A stretch of DNA of 6,066 nt from contig DAHXMN010000040.1 in assembly GCA_027371725.1 (NCBI GenBank), positions 1 to 6,066 on the forward strand. Reading direction: 5' to 3'. Every line of letters begins with the position of its first letter. The first letter of the stretch is position 1. Shown here piece after piece: positions 1 through 5,012 of this stretch. The translations under genes were made by a program, and so were the position numbers. This stretch comes from Candidatus Woesearchaeota archaeon. Its GTDB lineage: Archaea > Nanobdellota > Nanobdellia > Woesearchaeales > UBA525. Under the pieces are notes generated by a model, which did no database searches, was not told the origin of the DNA, and saw only the letters and a list, made by a program, of their open reading frames with translations.

Positions 1-1
1 C

Positions 2-967
2 CGGAACGAGGACGGCCTGCTGCCGCAGATCATCCAGCGCCTCTGGGAGCAGCGCGACCAGGCGAAGAAGCGGAAGGACGCGGTCGCGTCGCAGGCCATC
101 AAGACGCTGATGAACAGCTTCTTCGGCGTGCTCGCCAGCCCGAACTGCCGGTTCTTCTCCCTCGACATGGCGAACGCGATCACGCACTTCGCGCAGCGCT
201 TCATCAAGCTCGCGGCGGAGAAGGTCGAGGAGATGGGGTACGAGGTGATCTACGGCGACACCGACTCGATATTCGTCAAGACGAGCGCCGCGTCCGTCGA
301 GGAGGCGCACGCCGTCTCGGTCCGCATCCAGGACTCGATCAACGCGTTCTACGCCGAGCACGTCGAGAAGGAATACCATCGGACGAACTTCATGGAGCTC
401 GAAGCGGAGAAGGTCTACCGCAAGTTCCTCATGCCCACCGTCCGCGGCTCCGACGTCGGCGCGAAGAAGCGGTACGCCGGCCTCCTCGTCAAGGACGGCG
501 AGGAGGAGATGGATTTCACCGGCCTCGAATTCGTCCGGCGCGACTGGACCGAGGTCTCGAAGAAGTTCCAGCTCGAGCTGCTCGACCGGATCTTCCACGA
601 GCAGGAGGTCACCGAGTACGTCAAGCGGTTCGTGAACGAGGTGAAGGAAGGGAAGCACGACGCGCTCCTCGTCTACCGCAAGTCCATCCGGAAGGATCTC
701 GGCGAGTATACGAAGACGACGCCGCCCCACGTGAAAGCCGCGCGCATCCTGGAGCGGAAGCTCGGCAAGCTCGACACGACGATCATCGACTACGTGATGA
801 CGCAGAACGGGCCCGAACCGCTCGGTTACGAGACCGCGCCGATCGACTACGGCCACTACATCGACAAGCAGATCAAGCCGATCGCGGACAGCGTCCTCGG
901 CTTCTACGGCACGAGCTTCGACGACCTCCTCAAGGGGAGCAGCCAGACGACGCTCTTCGGGTACTGA
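2..967 (+). CDS. polB: Family B DNA polymerase, C-terminal part (5' end outside window)
   Basis: This is the palm and thumb part of a replicative or repair DNA polymerase that adds dNTPs to a primer. The frame is open from base 2 and gives 321 residues before TGA. Visible landmarks are motif B (IKTLMNSFFGV, about residues 32-42), the catalytic YGDTDS motif C (84-89) with its two metal-binding aspartates, and the DNA-contacting KKRY motif (155-158). The segment SPNCRFFS after motif B is typical of the archaeal/Pol II-like subfamily. The last seven residues, QTTLFGY, resemble a C-terminal sliding-clamp (PIP-box-like) peptide, so the 3' end looks complete. The exonuclease domain and first catalytic motif must lie upstream of the window. 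Codons are strongly G/C-ending. The family is certain; whether it is the main replicase is inference. Confidence 0.96.
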   Translation, partial: RNEDGLLPQIIQRLWEQRDQAKKRKDAVASQAIKTLMNSFFGVLASPNCRFFSLDMANAITHFAQRFIKLAAEKVEEMGYEVIYGDTDSIFVKTSAASVEEAHAVSVRIQDSINAFYAEHVEKEYHRTNFMELEAEKVYRKFLMPTVRGSDVGAKKRYAGLLVKDGEEEMDFTGLEFVRRDWTEVSKKFQLELLDRIFHEQEVTEYVKRFVNEVKEGKHDALLVYRKSIRKDLGEYTKTTPPHVKAARILERKLGKLDTTIIDYVMTQNGPEPLGYETAPIDYGHYIDKQIKPIADSVLGFYGTSFDDLLKGSSQTTLFGY

Positions 968-991
968 ACACCACTCCGCGATAGTCTCTTT

Positions 992-1006
992 CGAAAAGAT
1001 TAAAAG
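992..1006 (+). promoter_or_regulatory. BRE/TATA promoter of the serine protease gene
   Basis: CGAAA (992-996, BRE-like) is followed by ATTAAAAG (999-1006, TATA-like) in a 60-bp gap after polB. The centre of the box is about 25 bp before ATG 1028, so transcription should begin at or next to the start codon. No Shine-Dalgarno sequence precedes the ATG, in line with a leaderless mRNA. Confidence 0.6.
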
Positions 1007-1027
1007 TTACCCTCCATCCTTCGACGC

Positions 1028-1807
1028 ATGCTCAGAGACATTCTCGAACGCGTCCACTGGCACTTCTTTGATCGTTCTCGAGATGAACGCGCCCTCTGGT
1101 CTTTCATCCAGAATATCTACGCCGGCGAATCGCTCACTGAGTCTGACGCGAAGAAGAACGTGGAGGATGGCGTTGTCGAGATATGTTGGGTTGATGGCGG
1201 GCATAGGGCGAACGGACTGTTGTTGACGCGTAACGGATATGTCTTGACGGTTGGTCATGCCCTCTTTGAAGATTCCCGTCTGGTCGACAGACGAAAGCTC
1301 TTGCTCCGTACAGTTACCGGAGAGTTTTCACTTGAACGAATCTGTGCTTATGGACATGACAGAAATCGCAATGATGTAGGCTTATTCAAAGCAGATATTC
1401 CTGAACCTGCTGAGCCGTGCAGATACTCGTTCTATGATTTTGACTTGTCCGGCAAACAACCTCGACATCGGGGATATCGGCGGGAGTTGGTGGTCTTTTC
1501 GAGCAGGCGGGAAGGAAAGTATGCCGTCAAAGGCGGGCTTCTTGTTACGCCTCCCTCAACCGATTCTGATGAGCCCTTCCTCTTCTATTGCGAACTCCCC
1601 GGCAGGAACGGCGACTCCGGCGGCGTCATCTTGAATGTCGGCGGAGATGTCCTGGGACTCGTGGTTGGCGGGGACCCTCGAGGAGTCGCGCAGGGAATAT
1701 CGATGTATGGTGCGCTGCACCTCATCGATTTTCATCGACGCAAACCTTTCTCGACGTGTTTCATGCCTGAAGACAGAAACAATAATAAAGCCGCCATGAA
1801 TCGCTGA
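1028..1807 (+). CDS. Trypsin-like serine protease, cytoplasmic
   Basis: This 259-aa protein has the chymotrypsin/trypsin-like fold signature. His77 sits in VLTVGHALF, Asp116 in NDVGLFKAD and Ser197 in GRNGDSGG, so the catalytic triad is complete and in the usual order and spacing. LLLTRNGYVLTVGHA is typical of the strands leading to the catalytic His. There is no signal peptide or membrane segment, and no PDZ domain follows as in DegP/HtrA. An N-terminal stretch of about 50 residues is charged and of unknown role; the last ~25 residues are probably disordered. Start at ATG 1028 is supported by the TATA box about 25 bp upstream. Codon third positions are much more mixed (many A/T) than in polB or the Nudix gene, suggesting later acquisition. 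The substrate cannot be told. Protease activity is well supported; the biological role is unknown. Confidence 0.88.
   Translation: MLRDILERVHWHFFDRSRDERALWSFIQNIYAGESLTESDAKKNVEDGVVEICWVDGGHRANGLLLTRNGYVLTVGHALFEDSRLVDRRKLLLRTVTGEFSLERICAYGHDRNRNDVGLFKADIPEPAEPCRYSFYDFDLSGKQPRHRGYRRELVVFSSRREGKYAVKGGLLVTPPSTDSDEPFLFYCELPGRNGDSGGVILNVGGDVLGLVVGGDPRGVAQGISMYGALHLIDFHRRKPFSTCFMPEDRNNNKAAMNR
1776..1790 (+). promoter_or_regulatory. Possible TATA box of the Nudix gene, inside the protease 3' end
   Basis: AATAATAAAG (1781-1790), preceded by purine-rich AGAAAC, is centred about 28 bp before ATG 1814. It lies within the last codons of the protease gene. This spacing would give a leaderless Nudix mRNA, and no good Shine-Dalgarno sequence precedes that ATG. 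The A/T-rich codons may instead be coincidental in an already A/T-richer gene. Confidence 0.4.
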
Positions 1808-1813
1808 TGTCTT

Positions 1814-2413
1814 ATGTCTGCAAAGAAAGCATTGCACGATGCTCCGCCGAAGAAGGTGGCTGCGGAGCTCGGCCGGCTGGGCGACGGCTACGCGTGGCTC
1901 GAGCGGAAGATGGTCGACTGGGGCGACGGCGTGCCGAAGGAGACCTTCGTACCGGGCCAGCCGGACGGCGCGTTCGTGTTGGGTTTTCTCGATGACGGGA
2001 AAATACCTCTTGTCCACCAGTACCGGCTGTTCAACGGCGGCTGGAGCTATGAATTGCCCGGCGGCATCATCGACGAGACGGATTCTCCCGAGGACGCGGC
2101 GCTGCGCGAGCTCGAGGAGGAGGCCGGCTACCGCGCCGCGGAGATCGAACCGCTCCTCTCCTACTGGACCAACTCCGGCCTGCGATGCAGATCCTCCCTC
2201 TTCGTCGCGCGGAAGCTCGTCAAGACGAAACAGGACCTCGACGACGGCGAGCGGGAGCTGGAGGTCGTCCTCGTGACGCCGACGCATCTCTGGGAGATGG
2301 TCATGGACGGCACGATCACGCACGCCGCCACAATCATCGCGACGCTCCTCGCGAAGGAACGCGGCTTCCTGAAGATTGAGAGACGCGGGCTGAAGAAAGC
2401 GCACCCGTTCTAG
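1814..2413 (+). CDS. Nudix hydrolase, ADP-ribose pyrophosphatase-like
   Basis: This 199-aa protein cleaves a nucleoside diphosphate linked to another group; ADP-ribose is the likeliest substrate by family resemblance. The Nudix box runs from about Gly84 to Tyr106, with LPGG at 81-84 and RELEEEAGY at 98-106 supplying the metal-binding glutamates. The first conserved Glu of the box (G-x5-E) is Asp90 here, a conservative change. VHQYRLFNGGWSYELPGG before the box is typical of the ADP-ribose pyrophosphatase branch. A GERELE segment at 145-150 may provide the extra catalytic Glu of that branch. The start overlaps the end of the protease gene region (6 bp after its stop), but strongly G/C-ending codons set it apart from that gene. 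ATG 1807 begins a different, non-coding frame. The stop overlaps the stop of the reverse gene downstream. Confidence 0.9.
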   Translation: MSAKKALHDAPPKKVAAELGRLGDGYAWLERKMVDWGDGVPKETFVPGQPDGAFVLGFLDDGKIPLVHQYRLFNGGWSYELPGGIIDETDSPEDAALRELEEEAGYRAAEIEPLLSYWTNSGLRCRSSLFVARKLVKTKQDLDDGERELEVVLVTPTHLWEMVMDGTITHAATIIATLLAKERGFLKIERRGLKKAHPF

Positions 2414-2724
2414 ATCAGCATCATGATGCCCTGCTCGACGCGTTTCAGGTAGCCGTCGCTCTCGAGCTCGTCGAGCAGGCGATCGACTTCCTCGTCGGTG
2501 AACCCTTCGTTCAGCGCCTCGACCATGATTTGCTCGGTGAGGATCCTGCCTCTCTTGTCCGGGTTGAGGCCCTGGACGAGGCTGATCAGCTTCACTTTGC
2601 GGTCCATCTCGTTCTCCTGGCGGAGCCGAGTGGCTGTGAAGCGCTGGACGCGCATCAATTCGTCGAACTCGTCTTCCCGCATCAGCTTCGCCTCGCGTCG
2701 GAGCGTGGTCCGTAACCCCCTCAC
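2410..2724 (-). CDS. Small winged-helix-like protein resembling the MCM C-terminal domain
   Basis: This 104-aa protein is mostly helical and charged. Residues from about 55 to 104 (KVKLISLVQGL, then ILTEQIMVEALNEGF, DEEVDRLLDELESDGYLKRVEQG) follow the helix-helix-wing pattern of the winged helix that ends archaeal MCM helicases. No AAA+ ATPase domain is present, so it would be a stand-alone domain, an unrelated winged-helix protein, or an MCM remnant. Codons are G/C-ending, so it appears under selection. The start is uncertain: GTG 2724 is near the expected transcription start from a TATA box at 2743-2750, while ATG 2682 (residue 15) is an alternative. It converges on the Nudix gene. The coding call is good; the MCM resemblance is from pattern reading only. 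Confidence 0.72.
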   Translation of the reverse strand: MRGLRTTLRREAKLMREDEFDELMRVQRFTATRLRQENEMDRKVKLISLVQGLNPDKRGRILTEQIMVEALNEGFTDEEVDRLLDELESDGYLKRVEQGIMMLI

Positions 2725-2742
2725 CTCCGTACGGGGAGAGGA

Positions 2743-2757
2743 TATAAAAACGTTTCG
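2743..2757 (-). promoter_or_regulatory. BRE/TATA promoter of the 104-aa reverse gene
   Basis: On the reverse strand CGAAACG (BRE-like) runs directly into TTTTTATA (TATA-like, 2743-2750). The expected transcription start is around 2720, close to GTG 2724. This is one of the best BRE/TATA matches in the window. Confidence 0.62.
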
Positions 2758-2869
2758 TAATTAGTATACTGAAAGCTATATCCGTTACGTCTGAAGCCCT
2801 TCTCCGCCCCCCCTTTTCTCCTCTTCCCCGCCGACGATGTTTCATTTTCCTCGACACGCTGCGCAACCA

Positions 2870-2877
2870 TTAAATAT
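2870..2877 (+). promoter_or_regulatory. TATA-like box upstream of the 44-aa ORF
   Basis: TTAAATAT stands out in GC-rich surroundings. Initiation would be near 2900, 12 to 27 nt before the possible TTG 2912 or GTG 2927 starts. Confidence 0.42.
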
Positions 2878-2926
2878 CCTCTCGCGTCCACCGGCCGCGG
2901 GGGTTCGGCTGTTGGCATTCCATACC

Positions 2927-3061
2927 GTGACACGGCGCGAGACGGCGGACGCGCGCTTCATCAACTTCATCACGATTACGGAGAACACGCTCTGCCAGCG
3001 CCAGATCGAGAAGCGCGGCAGGCTCTGCTTCATGCGCGCGAAGCGGCGCACGTTCGTGTAG
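2927..3061 (+). CDS. Hypothetical small basic protein (44 aa)
   Basis: This short frame from GTG 2927 to TAG 3061 was not recognised as any family. It encodes a strongly basic peptide with two Cys (in ENTLCQRQ and GRLCFMRAKRR) and a Phe/Ile-rich stretch, RFINFITIT. Coding evidence is compositional: about 42 of 44 codons end in G or C, whereas the antisense frame over the same bases has near-random third positions. A TATA-like box lies at 2870-2877. The start could also be TTG 2912, adding five residues; the ATG at 2837 is upstream of the TATA box and unlikely. Two Cys alone do not define a metal site. It could be a ribosome- or nucleic-acid-associated small protein, but this is only a guess from its charge. 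Confidence 0.5.
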   Translation: MTRRETADARFINFITITENTLCQRQIEKRGRLCFMRAKRRTFV

Positions 3062-3118
3062 ATGCCCGATATCTTCTTCCGGCGGGATGCGCCGCGGAGG
3101 TCTTGTCCTCAGGCTCCG

Positions 3119-3538
3119 CTACTCTTCCTTCTCGCGGCCCTTGCTGCGCGCCTTCACTTCTGCGGCGACTTCCTTGACGAACCTGATCCTGTGCTTCGTC
3201 GTCTTCACCGCGTTCTTCGCCCCCTCGATGACGGCCTCGTTGAAGACGGCGCCGACGCGCGTGACCGCGTCTTTCGTCCGGTCGCCCATGGCGCGGAAGG
3301 CGAGCCCGATCCTCGTGGAGAACGCGGGCGGCCCCTCGCGCTTCAGCTCGAAGTCCGCGCCGCTGAGCTGCTCCTCGCGGTAGTAGTCGATCGTCTTGAG
3401 GACTGTCTCGAGCTCCTTGATCGCGCCGTAGAGCTGGTGCTGCTTCGAGATCTCGAGCGAGTCCTTGTTCTTCTGCAGCGTGTCGATGAGGTTGATCCTG
3501 CGCTCCTCGAACGTCCGCTGCAGCTTGGTGATGCTCAT
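3119..3538 (-). CDS. Hypothetical helical protein (139 aa)
   Basis: The family was not recognised. The start at ATG 3538 is chosen over the longer frame (to 3598) because a TATA box at 3563-3572 lies within those extra codons and places the transcription start about 3 nt before this ATG; AAGGAA precedes it. Residues 1-58 are predicted long amphipathic helices rich in Lys/Glu/Gln (EERRINLIDTLQKNK, AIKELETVLKTIDYYREE), able to form a coiled coil or helical hairpin. A Pro/Gly break at 69-72 is followed by further helices (AVTRVGAVFNEAVIEGAKNAV) and a charged tail, KGREKEE. There are no Cys, signal peptide or membrane helix. Codons are almost all G/C-ending, so it is a real gene. The helices could mediate oligomerisation or binding to a partner, but no function can be assigned. 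Confidence 0.8.
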   Translation of the reverse strand: MSITKLQRTFEERRINLIDTLQKNKDSLEISKQHQLYGAIKELETVLKTIDYYREEQLSGADFELKREGPPAFSTRIGLAFRAMGDRTKDAVTRVGAVFNEAVIEGAKNAVKTTKHRIRFVKEVAAEVKARSKGREKEE

Positions 3539-3562
3539 CGTTCCTTCCTTGCTCCGGTCTTC

Positions 3563-3575
3563 TTTATAAAAATTT
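3563..3575 (-). promoter_or_regulatory. TATA promoter of the 139-aa reverse gene
   Basis: Reverse-strand AAATTTTTATAAA is centred about 29 bp upstream of ATG 3538. The expected transcript begins at about 3541, leaving a leader of only 2-4 nt. It decides the start codon of the gene. Confidence 0.62.
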
Positions 3576-3651
3576 GTCCATTGTTGCGTCGACATCATCC
3601 CGTTCGCGTCGCCGGTCCTGCTCGGCGCGCATCTCTCTTTTCCGTCGGGAC

Positions 3652-3682
3652 GGCCATCCCCGTAGGGGGCGACCCCCCGGCC
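3652..3682. repeat. GC-rich inverted repeat (possible hairpin) between two reverse genes
   Basis: GGGGG (3665-3669), CGA, CCCCC (3673-3677) form a perfect 5-bp stem with a 3-nt loop, and GGCC at 3652-3655 and 3679-3682 can close an outer stem. It lies in the 213-bp gap between the 91-aa and 139-aa reverse genes. It could help end or protect the upstream transcript; there is no strong T-run beside it, so terminator is not claimed. Nothing else is visible in this gap apart from the TATA box of the next gene. Confidence 0.4.
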
Positions 3683-3751
3683 TCTTCGCTGTCTTGGCCG
3701 CTACGCCTCGCCCTTAAGGACTGCGACGCTGATGACGTCAACGGTGTTCTT

Positions 3752-4027
3752 TCATGCCTTCTTCCGCATCTTCGTGACGAAGTACTCGAGGCAGTCCTCG
3801 CCGTCGAAGCTCGCCCGCTGGCGGAAGCCCTTCGGCCCGAAGTACATCGTGATGCTCGTCTCCGGGTCGAGCGGCGTGCTGCACACCGGGCAGACGCGGT
3901 TCGGGTTCTCGAACGCCGCTATCCGCTCCTCGACGAGCCGGAGCATGTTGCCCTCGGCGATGTCCTGCCGTATCCTGACGAGGTCGTCGTACGGCAGTTC
4001 CTTGATGAGCTTCGCGAGCCTGTTCAT
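3752..4027 (-). CDS. Small zinc-ribbon-like protein (91 aa)
   Basis: Residues 1-40 are helical and charged (NRLAKLIKELPYDDLVRIRQDI). They are followed by CPVCSTPLDPE (Cys46, Cys49), a strand-like region ITMYFGPKGFRQRASF and GEDCLEYF with Cys79. CPVC plus a later Cys in GEDC suggests a zinc ribbon, but only three Cys are present; Asp75 or another residue would have to be the fourth ligand if zinc is bound. ATG 4027 is fixed by an in-frame TGA a few codons upstream, and AGGGTGG lies just before it. There is no TATA box in the 94-bp gap to the HTH gene upstream, so the two are probably one operon. Codons are G/C-ending. It may be a nucleic-acid-binding or adaptor protein, which is inference. Confidence 0.75.
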   Translation of the reverse strand: MNRLAKLIKELPYDDLVRIRQDIAEGNMLRLVEERIAAFENPNRVCPVCSTPLDPETSITMYFGPKGFRQRASFDGEDCLEYFVTKMRKKA

Positions 4028-4057
4028 CCATCCACCCTTGCCTGCTCTTCACCTCTC

Positions 4058-4073
4058 CGCCGCGCACGCGGCG
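4058..4073. repeat. 7-bp-arm inverted repeat in the HTH/zinc-ribbon spacer
   Basis: CGCCGCG, CA, CGCGGCG is a perfect inverted repeat with a 2-nt centre (or a 5-bp stem and larger loop as RNA). It sits between two genes thought to be co-transcribed on the reverse strand, about 30 nt before ATG 4027. It could modulate relative expression, or be chance in very GC-rich DNA. It also lies within a 14-codon reverse frame (4049-4093) that is not called as a gene. Confidence 0.4.
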
Positions 4074-4121
4074 CCCGCCTCCCTTTTCGACATGACTCTT
4101 CCGGCACGACCCCTTGATCGT

Positions 4122-4784
4122 TCACCTGATGAACTGCCGCAGCGCGCCTTTCCGGTCGATGATGATGTGCGGATGCGCGAGCAGCTTCGTGAAGTACGCG
4201 TCGTGGATCGCGAGCCCCTCCTCGAGCTCCTCGGGTGAGTGCGTCCACGAGATGGCGTTCTTCTCCTTCCCGTCCGGCCCCCTGATGCAGATCTTGCTGA
4301 ACCGCTTTCGCAGGTCGTCGAGCTTCTCCTGCTCCGCCACGACGAGGAGATGGAGCTCTTTCGCGTTCGCGTCGATCACGGCGAGCGAGAGGCATTCCTT
4401 CACCAGGTCCTCCTGCTGCCAGAGCAGCTTCTGGAGGAAGTAGTGGTCCTCCTGCCGCTCGTAGAACCAGACGTTCAGCACCGCCGCGTGCAGCTCGTCC
4501 ATCTTCAGCGTCTTCTTGCCGGCGAACCCTTCCCGGACGGCGGCGACGAACGCGAGCTCCTTCGCGAGGGCGTAGTTCCGTTTCGGCTTCCCCGCTGCGC
4601 CTTTCTGCGGCTCTCCCTTCGCCGCGGCGATGAGGCCGTACGCCTCGAGGAGCTTCGCCTGCTGCGAGACGTTCGCGATGCTGGCGCCGGTCTCCTCCGC
4701 GATCTCGCTCGCGGCGCGTTCGCCCCGGGAGAGCGATTCGAGGATCGCCCACTTCGTGTTCCCGATGGCCTCCTCGAACTCCAT
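4122..4784 (-). CDS. HTH transcriptional regulator, ArsR/MarR-like N terminus with uncharacterised C-terminal domain
   Basis: This 220-aa protein begins with a winged helix-turn-helix. ASEIAEETGASIANVSQQAK (about 25-44) is the HTH with its recognition helix, LLEAYGLI follows, and a basic Gly/Lys-rich wing (KGEPQKGAAGKPKRNYAL, 56-73) comes next. Residues 95-135 are helical with several aromatic residues. The last third (LHLLVVAEQEKLDDL, SWTHSPEELEEGL, HPHIIIDRKGALRQF) forms an alpha/beta-like domain that loosely recalls the degenerate nucleotidyltransferase domains attached to some archaeal HTH proteins, but the GS-x-D-x-D catalytic motif is not seen. It likely binds DNA in the cytoplasm. ATG 4784 is preceded by GAGGGGG; a TATA box at 4882-4889 gives a ~75-nt leader. 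The divergent glycosyltransferase gene is a candidate target by position only. Confidence 0.84.
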   Translation of the reverse strand: MEFEEAIGNTKWAILESLSRGERAASEIAEETGASIANVSQQAKLLEAYGLIAAAKGEPQKGAAGKPKRNYALAKELAFVAAVREGFAGKKTLKMDELHAAVLNVWFYERQEDHYFLQKLLWQQEDLVKECLSLAVIDANAKELHLLVVAEQEKLDDLRKRFSKICIRGPDGKEKNAISWTHSPEELEEGLAIHDAYFTKLLAHPHIIIDRKGALRQFIR

Positions 4785-4872
4785 GCCGTGCAGCCCCCTC
4801 GATCGCCCGTTCCTTCCTCTCTCTCCCTGCCCTTCGCCTTCTTCTTTCGCGTCCTTCTCCCTTTCTCTCCTG
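4785..4872 (-). promoter_or_regulatory. Purine-rich 5' leader of the HTH regulator mRNA
   Basis: From about 4806 to 4872 the reverse strand is almost all A and G, with many Shine-Dalgarno-like stretches (AGGAGAG, GGAAGGAA). The TATA box at 4882-4889 puts the transcription start near 4860, so most of the tract would be an unstructured leader of about 75 nt. GAGGGGG lies closest to ATG 4784 and may be the working ribosome site. The frame is open through the tract, but its Gly/Arg-rich product does not look like protein. Confidence 0.45.
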
Positions 4873-4881
4873 GAGAGTCGG

Positions 4882-4889
4882 TATATAAA
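4882..4889 (-). promoter_or_regulatory. TATA box of the HTH regulator operon
   Basis: Reverse-strand TTTATATA is a close match to the archaeal TATA consensus, with initiation expected near 4860. It probably drives both the regulator and the zinc-ribbon gene. Confidence 0.62.
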
Positions 4890-4894
4890 CTTTG

Positions 4895-4967
4895 TGAATG
4901 ATATTAACTAAGATAGTGTGGAACTAATGAATGATTGTTTTTATTGCTCTCGACTCACTACAACTAA
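4895..4967. repeat. Short repeats between divergent promoters (candidate operators)
   Basis: TGAATGAT occurs at 4895-4902 and 4928-4935, 33 bp apart (about three helical turns). AACTAA occurs at 4906-4911, 4922-4927 and 4962-4967. The segment is A/T-richer than its surroundings and lies between the TATA boxes facing the HTH gene and the glycosyltransferase gene. Binding by the regulator is a guess; the repeats are short enough to be chance. Confidence 0.3.
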
Positions 4968-5002
4968 TCTCCGACGAGAAAACAGGGTGCTTAAACCAGA
5001 AC

Positions 5003-5012
5003 TTTTATAAAG
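5003..5012 (+). promoter_or_regulatory. TATA box of the glycosyltransferase-GlmS chimera gene
   Basis: TTTTATAAAG is a strong TATA match. Initiation is expected near 5033, giving a leader of about 105 nt before GTG 5139, long compared with the leaderless genes in this window. Confidence 0.6.

Noticed and set aside
2717..2741. REP-like palindrome around CCGTACGG
   Set aside because: Only the central 8 bp are perfectly paired; the outer arms mismatch, and the bases are part of a start region and promoter. No second copy was seen in the window.
1556..2866. 436-aa reverse open frame
   Set aside because: It is Arg/Gly/Ala-rich low-complexity sequence antisense to the protease end and the whole Nudix gene, whose domain motifs and G/C third positions show the real coding frames.
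3539..3598. 20-codon N-terminal extension of the 139-aa gene to ATG 3598
   Set aside because: The TATA box lies inside the extension, so those codons should not be in the mRNA, and they are not G/C-biased.
3599..3751. Possible tRNA or C/D-box RNA (hairpin plus a CTGATGA string near 3729)
   Set aside because: No T-loop or anticodon arm can be folded and no properly spaced C and D boxes are present; only the GGGGG/CCCCC inverted repeat is real.
4049..4093. 14-codon reverse mini-ORF in the HTH/zinc-ribbon spacer
   Set aside because: It has a G/C-biased pattern and a weak upstream purine run, but is too short to tell from chance in GC-rich DNA and overlaps an inverted repeat.
3062..4117. 351-aa forward open frame
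   Set aside because: It runs antisense over the 139-aa and 91-aa reverse genes and the spacer between them. Long antisense frames are expected in DNA this GC-rich, and the reverse genes have promoters and proper codon bias.
4024..4752. 242-aa reverse open frame
   Set aside because: It is an Arg/Ala/Gly-rich out-of-frame reading of the HTH regulator, which has a recognisable winged helix in the other frame.
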